Assembly: GCA_012184525.1 (NCBI GenBank)
Contig: WOFQ01000108.1
Coordinates: 1 to 49,653, forward strand
Length of the DNA: 49,653 nt
Reading direction: 5' to 3'
From: Xenoacremonium recifei
Lineage: Eukaryota > Ascomycota > Sordariomycetes > Hypocreales > Nectriaceae
Position numbers and translations under genes: made by a program. Numbering within the stretch: the first letter of the stretch is position 1; each line of letters begins with the position of its first letter. The notes beneath the pieces are model-generated. The model was not told the DNA's origin, ran no database searches, and worked only from the letters and a program-made list of their open reading frames with translations. Positions 43,580 to 49,653 of the stretch are shown in pieces.

Positions 43580-44989
43580 ATGGGTTCCAAAAAATGGCGA
43601 GTTCGCTTTGCTCCAACAAGTCAAACAACTCCGGGCAATGGCAGCTCGAGGACTTCCCCAGCTTACGATGGCTCTGGCCAATGTTGTGCCAAAGCCCGCA
43701 GAGTCCATAGCAAGTTTGCTTGCCAAGCCTGCAAGTTGAGCCGCGTCAAATGCAATGAGGCGTATCCTGTTTGTCAACGCTGCGAGCGCCGCGGCATTAT
43801 ATGTATCCCCGCGGCGCGGAAGACGACTTGGAATGTAGAGCTACCTCTACTCATTAAGCAGGCTTCCATTGGGAGCAGCACGAACAAGGATCAACCGCTG
43901 TTGCTGAAACATTGGTTTGAAAGTACATGCCATATCATGGCTCTCGATCCTGACGCCAATCCTTTATCATTGCCCCTCCTGACATTCTTACAAGAATCCC
44001 CTGCTCTGCTCCATGTGGTGCAGAGCATCAGTGCTGTTCACAGGAACGACTTCCAAATCCACTCCATGCACGAGTGCTTGATCGAGCGGGAACGCGCATT
44101 GACTTTGATCCAAGGAGAGCTGCATCATGTCAAACATCACCCTGTGTCTACCTTCCTTGCCATATTCTTGCTGGGGATCTCATCTCCTTGGATCGAGCAT
44201 ACACTGGGAATGGAGCACCTTGCTGGAGCAAGATCCGTTATCGACATCTTGTTGGATGAACCTCATACAGACCCTCATTCCGTCAACTTCGTTCTGGGTA
44301 TATACATCTGGTGGGAGATGGCCTGCTCCTTCAATCTTGAGAGTCAATTCCAGAAACCTTTGGACACCAAGGCCATTTACGGTGCTGTTCAAGCCGCATC
44401 AACAGTCTACCATCCTCTCACAGGATACTCACTCGAAATATTTTATCTCTTGGCTACGCTGAATCATTATTGTCGTCGAATAGTGGATGGGTGTCCTCGT
44501 GACATTGCTCTTGAGGCAACTCTTGAAGAGCAGATGCTCAATTGGGAGCCTTGTCGGATCGACAGACTCTTATTTTTGCTCAGCGATGCATTCCGGAAGC
44601 ATGGGCTGATCCAGCTCCGTCGTATTTGTGGACATCGCGAGGACTCTTACGAAGCTTCGGAAGAATCAAATCAAGAGAATGAGCGCTCAATTGCCAACTG
44701 GGCCGAGGAAGCCATGTCTAGTCTCTTTCAGATACCACTCACATCGCCATATGCCATATTCCAAGGCATACCACTTTTGTCGGCTGCTGCCGAGCTCTCG
44801 GAGCCTGATGAGGAGCGTCGAGTAGAAGCTAAGAGGAGGTTCAAAGCCATGTATTCGATAAGTCGTTTGCCTGTGATGCTCGAGGCGATCGATCTATTAG
44901 AAGAGATATGGGAACTGCGGAGATCAGGACTGGCAATTTCCTGGCTTGTGATGAGCAAACGAAGGGATCGCTTAATTTCATTTGGGTAG
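43580..44989 (+). CDS. Zn2Cys6 transcription factor, candidate cluster regulator
   Basis: Single exon, 469 aa from the ATG at 43580. The zinc cluster has Cys at 48, 51, 58, 65, 68 and 75 (CQACKLSRVKC, then CQRCERRGIIC). A basic segment comes before it, so the DNA-binding domain is N-terminal but preceded by about 45 residues. The rest resembles the fungal-specific domain found in many C6 regulators: HWFESTCHIMALDPDANP, FLQESPALLHVVQSISAVH, ECLIERERALTLIQGELHH and FLAIFLLGISSPW. It is predicted to be nuclear. It follows the dehalogenase-like gene on the same strand and precedes a GMC oxidoreductase on the opposite strand, so it is the natural candidate for controlling the surrounding catabolic genes. 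Nothing in the sequence identifies its DNA site. Confidence 0.88.
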   Translation: MGSKKWRVRFAPTSQTTPGNGSSRTSPAYDGSGQCCAKARRVHSKFACQACKLSRVKCNEAYPVCQRCERRGIICIPAARKTTWNVELPLLIKQASIGSSTNKDQPLLLKHWFESTCHIMALDPDANPLSLPLLTFLQESPALLHVVQSISAVHRNDFQIHSMHECLIERERALTLIQGELHHVKHHPVSTFLAIFLLGISSPWIEHTLGMEHLAGARSVIDILLDEPHTDPHSVNFVLGIYIWWEMACSFNLESQFQKPLDTKAIYGAVQAASTVYHPLTGYSLEIFYLLATLNHYCRRIVDGCPRDIALEATLEEQMLNWEPCRIDRLLFLLSDAFRKHGLIQLRRICGHREDSYEASEESNQENERSIANWAEEAMSSLFQIPLTSPYAIFQGIPLLSAAAELSEPDEERRVEAKRRFKAMYSISRLPVMLEAIDLLEEIWELRRSGLAISWLVMSKRRDRLISFG

Positions 44990-45123
44990 TCAAATCAGGA
45001 GACGACTATGTTACATGCCCTCAAAACCCGTCGTTGTGGCTTTGACTTTGTCACTGCGTGTCGAAACCGGGGAGCTGAACACAACAAGAAGAAATTGTAA
45101 ATTAGTCATTGATGCAAGAAGAC

Positions 45124-46791
45124 TCATAGGTTAGCCTTGGTTTCTAGGGCTTCGTCAATGATTAACTCGGCAGCTCGTTCCCCGACAGCCAACACAGTAA
45201 GCATGAGGTTGATGCTGGGAATCAACGGAAAGACGCTGGCATCAGCAACCCGAAGATGTTTAATTCCCTTCACCTTCAGTCGAGGGTCAACAACAGCCAT
45301 TTGATCCCGGTCGATATCTCCCATCTTAGCGGTGCCACAGCAATGATATACTGTATTCCCAGACTTTCGTCCATACTCCGAGAGTTCCTTATCGGTTTGT
45401 ACAGCTGGGCCAGGCGCAACCTCTCGTTTGATCCATTTCTTGAGTGGCGCCTCTCGAACGATCTTTCGCGCTGCCTTGAGGCACCACAGGATGGTCGCCT
45501 CGTCATATCCTTCCGGATCAGTGTAATAGCGGAAGTCAATGGCGGGGTGTTCCTGAGGGTTGGTAGACTTCAGCCAGATCTTGCCTCGCGAGCGGGAACG
45601 AGGTACATTAGGGGTGAGGGAGAATACGTGCGGAGGAACATCGAAACCGAGGGCCTGTTGATGGACATCGAAGGGCATCGTGTAGATGTGCATCATCGAG
45701 TCCGGAACGGCACCGTCATCACCTCCTATATTTGCAGGCTCACGGCGGACTAGCAATGCCGCATCAGCCCACATCACTGTCTTGTCTTCAAGAGGCTTAT
45801 GGAGTTCCCAAGTGATGATGGCCTCAGGATGGTCCATGAGGTTCTCACCAACACCTGGCAAGTCCTTGACAACGGGGATCTTGAGATCTTCCAGTTCTTT
45901 GCGAGGTCCAATTCCAGAAAGCAGCATGAGACGTGGAGTATCAATTGCTCCTGCGCAGATAACAACCTCTTTGCGTGCAATCACAGTAGCGAGGCGCCCT
46001 GAGAGCAGACTCAAATCCACTCCGGTTGCCATGCTGTCAACGACATTAATCTTGCTAACCCAAGCGCTTATCAAGATTGTCAGATTAGGTCTGGCCTCCT
46101 CGCCCCTCAGGATAGGATGAATATATGCGACGCTAGCACTGCACCGGTAGCCAGTTTCCTGGTCGTACGTGAGCGGTGTCCAAGACACTCCGCCCTCAGA
46201 CAATCCTTTGGTGGAGGTGATTTCATGAGTGAAGTCATCGACAACAGGGATTTTCAGAGCCTTCGATGTGGCATCCATGAAATCGTAAACGATTTCATTT
46301 CGGTGACGTTCATGGATTGGTACAATCGGAGTTCGCAGCTTTCTAATGAGACGCTTCACAGTCTCGAAGTCCCAACCAACAGCGCCGGCTTCTACCCACT
46401 TCTGGAGGTCGTACTCGAAGGGATGCATGGCAATACTGCCGTTGTGGCTTGAACATCCGCCCAGGACTTTGGCTCGTGAATGCAAGATGTTGCTGTTACC
46501 TATGAAATCATATGTCAGCTATCATACCTGTGGACTCAGTTTGAAAGACTCACCATGGGGCTGTTCGACGGATTTGTAGCCGTAGTCAAACTCGCTTCCC
46601 ATCAAGTTGTACATGTTTCGGAGATCAAGGATCTGCTTGTCATCCAGATCGCTGGGTCCTCCCTCGATCATCAAGATAGTCTTGTCGGGAAGAGATTCAG
46701 CGAGTCGACTGGCAATGACACAACCAGCCGTGCCACCGCCAACCACGACATAGTCAAAGCTGGTGTCGCTGAGTTCTGTAACAGTTGACAT
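45124..46791 (-). CDS. GMC-family FAD oxidoreductase (choline/alcohol dehydrogenase-like)
   Basis: Flavoenzyme oxidising an alcohol to an aldehyde. Two exons on the minus strand, 46791-46554 and 46499-45124, with a 54-nt intron; product 537 aa. The FAD-binding motif is YVVVGGGTAGCVIASRLAES, with the dinucleotide-binding acidic end MIEGG. The first GMC signature is AKVLGGCSSHNGSIAMH; the second is GAIDTPRLMLLSGIGPRKEL. Active-site residues are His465 in VYHCCGTAKMG and Asn510 in IPSINLMLTVLAVGERAAEL, giving the usual His/Asn arrangement; many relatives have Pro after that Asn where this has Leu. There is no signal peptide, so it is intracellular. The neighbouring broken aldehyde dehydrogenase would have been the natural next enzyme. 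Substrate unknown. Confidence 0.9.
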
Positions 46792-47528
46792 TGTGGTATC
46801 GCAGTGAGTTGGATAAGGGTAGAGACGGAGAGACTATGTGAGACTCCTTGGCCCAAGATCACACATAAAATAGAACCAAGTTTGCAACGCAATTATTTAT
46901 ATAGAAGACGAAGGCATCTTGAGGATATCAATATCCAGCTTATGCCTCTTAGTCCCAGCACTCGGAATTCTGAAATGCCTTCTAAAAGCGGCAAAGATCC
47001 GATCTCATCCCCTATCCGTCTCCGACTGATCCCGCCAATGATCTACTAGCCGCAGCCTATCTTCAGGTCCATGAAAGCCCAGATCTGTAGAGACTAGCGC
47101 CTCCATTATCTTTACTTGCCGAAAAGGCCTAACTTCCTGTTAGCGTTCGTTGTGTATACTGGATTGGCCCACAAGGGCTTAACACGACAACATAAGCCGC
47201 CCCGATCTCTGAGCAGTCTCTATGATTACCTACCCAAAATGGAAAAAGTTCGATACCCTACTCCCAGCTTTGAAGGATAGTTCTCTTTAGCTTGGTCCGT
47301 TGCGTCATCACTAAGGTCAACCTCCGTCTTCGCTTCTGCTCACCCATGTGCTCCTCAATGATTAACGTTCTGTCTATTCTGACTCTATCTATATAGACAA
47401 TCGGATTACCCGAAGATGCCCAAAGCCAATTGAAGCCACAACAAAGCGAGACTCCTGACGTCCGTCTGCCTTGTGAATTGTCAATTCTCGGTTACGGCTC
47501 CCCTCCGCCTCTTTGCTCATCTGACGGC
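46792..47528. other. intergenic region, GMC promoter
   Basis: Promoter of the minus-strand GMC gene on the left and anonymous DNA on the right, up to the first recognisable ALDH-relic sequence. No gene found. Confidence 0.5.
46893..46904 (-). promoter_or_regulatory. TATA box candidate of the GMC gene
   Basis: On the minus strand the sequence reads CTATATAAATAA, about 105 bp upstream of the ATG at 46791, a usual distance for a fungal TATA element. Confidence 0.5.
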
Positions 47529-49057
47529 GTCAAACGGTGTCAAATATGGACAACCTCTAGGAATTTTTGTGAAGGATTAATTTGTGCCTGCGGCTTCAGA
47601 GGAACATATAGTGGCCATCAATCCAGCGTCTGTCTTCCTGTTTTCCCCATTTGAGCCATTCTGACCAATGATCGTTAGCAACGGTACTGAAATTACCCGG
47701 GTCCATTCTGCAGGTACCGAGGATGTTGAAGTAGCTGTGAGGGCTGCAAGACAAGCATTCTACGGTCACTGGGCAGACGTGACGCCGACCGAGTGAGGGC
47801 GTCTTCTCAGCCGTCTCGCTGATCTTGTCGAGGCCCACGCGTCGACTTTAGCTACGATTGAGACTTGGAACTGCGATTAGTACTGAAGCATTCTTCATTG
47901 GTTCGAAACGTCTTCGCTTGATATTTTAAAGCTTATTTCTAAAATACAGGCAAAACCTACCAAATTGCCTTAGAAGAAGACCTAAGTGAGGTCGTAGCCG
48001 TTTTCAGGTACTATGCTAGCTTCGCGGATAAACTCCATGGAAAAGGTAAGCCTCTTCTCAAGGATCCAATCCGCTGCAATCTTCCAACCAAGCTTGAATA
48101 GTCATCGAGACAGAGAAAAGCCAGCATGTTTTCACCACTCGTGAACCAATTGGCGTTTGCGGGCAAATCATACCGTGGAATTATCCGTTAAGTATGGCAG
48201 CCTAGAAGCTGGGTCCTCCTGTCGCGACCGGGAACTGAGTAGTCAATCCTTTACCTGGCGAGTCTTTGGGGGTCATTAACGTATTCAACGAATATGGTAG
48301 GGTGGCTGGTGCGGCATTGGCTTCCCATGAAGACGTGGATGAAATTGCCTTCACTGGGTCTACTGAGATTGGAAAAGAGATCATGAGACTGGCTTCGAAG
48401 AATCTAAAAATGATCAGTCTTGAAACAGGTGCTCATAAACTCGCAGAAGACAATTTCGATATGTCCGTTGCTGATAATACTCGAAAGGTGGAAAATGCCC
48501 TCTCGTCGTCTTCAAAGATGCCGATCTGGAAAAGGCAGTCTGTTGGTGCCATATTGGACTCATCTCAAACGCAGGTCAGATGTGCACAGCAAATAGTCGA
48601 ATCTTGTTCATAAGGATTTTGATTCTCATTTCCTTGGAACGTTTCTTGGTCAAGTCAGGTCTTCTAAAACATTGGAGATCCGTTCGCTGACGAGACCTTC
48701 CAGGGCCCGCCCACAAGTGATTTCATCCAAAGGGATCATATTCTTGAGTATATCGAGTCTGGAAAACTGCGAGGCGCAAAGATTGCAATTGATGGTGAGA
48801 TACGGCGCGAAGGATGCGGAGATAATGGCTTCATTATAGAGCCTATAGTATTCGTTGATGTGGAAGGTGACATGATTAACTATCGCGAGGAAATTTTCGG
48901 GCCTGTTGGGACAATCATGACTTTTGAAGACGAAGATGAAGTATTGCGAAAAGAGAACGACACAACTCTTGGTCTTGGTGCTGCAATCTTCACAGATGAT
49001 ATCTCAAAAGCGCATAGCGCTTCAAGGAAGATCCGAAGCAGAAGTAAGCATTATTAG
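47529..49057 (+). pseudogene. aldehyde dehydrogenase relic, multiply disrupted and 3' truncated
   Basis: Successive frames carry a recognisable ALDH in the right order. The N-terminus is GQPLGIFVKD, stop, FVPAASEEHIVAINPAS. Next is GTEDVEVAVRAARQAFYGHW, a stop at 47794, then GRLLSRLADLVEA and YQIALEEDLSEVVAVFRYYA. IIPWNYPLSMAA is followed by stops at 48203 and 48236 where the family has KLGPALATGN. Then come INVFNEYGRVAGAALASHED and AFTGSTEIGKEI, and after an apparent intron (48429-48487) PLVVFKDADLEKAV and the catalytic-Cys region NAGQMCTANSRI. Frameshifts fall near 48605 and 48668, followed by GDPFADETFQGP and YREEIFGPVGT. About 90 C-terminal residues are missing after the KAHSASRKI stretch, and a segment between the SAM-independent NAD-binding region and INVFNEYG has been deleted. 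The stop at 47794 fits CGA to TGA and that at 48203 fits TGG to TAG. Not functional. Confidence 0.88.
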
Positions 49058-49653
49058 CAAGGCTTTACCTCTACGTAAAATTACCTCAGGGACTGACTTC
49101 TTTGACAGCTTGACAGCTCTTTCTCTGTATTTCCCAATTATCGTCTCTTTTTATTAAATATAACGCACCTCCAAACCCCCCACCCCCATTAACCGAGACT
49201 CTACATAAGGGGTCATCAAATGGGAGAATAGGAAAAGGCTCGTTAATTCGGAAAATGATAAAAATAACTATAACTATAAAGCTAGAAAAAGAATCCAGAT
49301 AAAATTAGAATTTAAATAATAAGATTCATATACACACTTTACTCTCAAAATTATACTACTATTAGCTACAATAAATTATATTAATATCTATTATTGTTAT
49401 TAGTGAATTAAATAGTGTAGTTGATTAAAATATTATTCCCAGGTATCTTTAATGGGTTTAAATTGCCGAAAAAGGCAAATAGAATCCAAGTTGAATTTTA
49501 CCTCTTTCAGGTCATCAGCTAAGTGAAACTCTATTTTCCCAATCAACAAGCCTTTCCCTTTGAACGACCTGACCCCCTACATGGCAGTTCTTCGTATAGG
49601 GCTATTAAATATACTGAAAATACGGATCACAAACCACCCCACCCCCCCCCCCC
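49058..49653. other. AT-rich, gene-free tail ending in a C run
   Basis: Strongly AT-rich from about 49,250 to 49,440 with many TA steps. No coding frame, transposon protein or telomeric TTAGGG repeat was found. A small inverted repeat TTGCC-GAAAAA-GGCAA lies at 49463-49478. The window closes with 12 consecutive C (49642-49653). Confidence 0.7.

Noticed and set aside
32000..46791. Secondary-metabolite biosynthetic cluster
   Set aside because: No polyketide synthase, peptide synthetase, terpene cyclase or prenyltransferase is present; the enzymes are catabolic in type.
49642..49653. C-rich end considered as telomere
   Set aside because: Fungal telomeres are TTAGGG/CCCTAA repeats; none is present, only a homopolymer.
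1..49653. tRNA, rRNA and CRISPR features
   Set aside because: No convincing tRNA B-box/cloverleaf, rRNA core or regularly spaced repeat array was found on reading; CRISPR is not expected in a fungal nucleus.

Overview
The window is a gene-dense, intron-containing piece of nuclear DNA from a filamentous ascomycete (Pezizomycotina; an Aspergillus- or Penicillium-like member of the Eurotiales is the best guess). The signs are short introns (about 44-130 nt) with GT...AG ends and CTAAC/CTGAC-like branch sites, fungal-only families (Zn2Cys6 regulators, a JEN-type carboxylate permease, Cch1) and no bacterial operon signals. All multi-exon models were built by hand from reading frame, splice sites and family resemblance; none has transcript support here.

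Left part (1-31,700) is mostly conserved housekeeping or developmental content. In order: the last exon of HIS1 (ATP phosphoribosyltransferase), a small two-TM protein, a catechol-O-methyltransferase-like enzyme, two small Ser/Arg-rich proteins, the voltage-gated calcium channel CCH1 (five exons, minus strand, about 2,115 aa), a DDT/WHIM-PHD chromatin protein, an HMG-box factor, EMC5, the meiotic MutS homologue MSH5, a GPI-anchored Cys-rich surface protein, an unrecognised acidic protein, the PP2A B55 regulatory subunit (pabA type) and a UAA-family nucleotide-sugar transporter.

Right part (32,000-49,653) has accessory character. A Zn2Cys6 regulator and a 2OG-Fe(II) dioxygenase come first. They are followed by a compact set that makes biochemical sense together: a JEN-type monocarboxylate permease, a RidA enamine/imine deaminase, an eukaryotic D-serine dehydratase (PLP and Zn motifs visible), a HAD-type 2-haloacid dehalogenase-like hydrolase, a second Zn2Cys6 regulator and a GMC oxidoreductase. 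The permease/RidA pair and the dehydratase/dehalogenase pair are each divergent. Their two shared promoters carry copies of the same roughly 15-bp element (core GTGCGnGAGCGAC; four copies in one, one in the other) plus a second shared element. I propose this as a co-regulated D-serine / beta-substituted amino acid (possibly halo-acid) catabolic cluster. Dehydration of D-serine releases 2-aminoacrylate, which RidA-type enzymes hydrolyse to pyruvate, a JEN-family substrate.

The right end decays into an aldehyde dehydrogenase relic with stop codons of the kind produced by C-to-T mutation, then an AT-rich tail. Both window ends are C homopolymers, suggesting that this is a whole contig broken at C runs.
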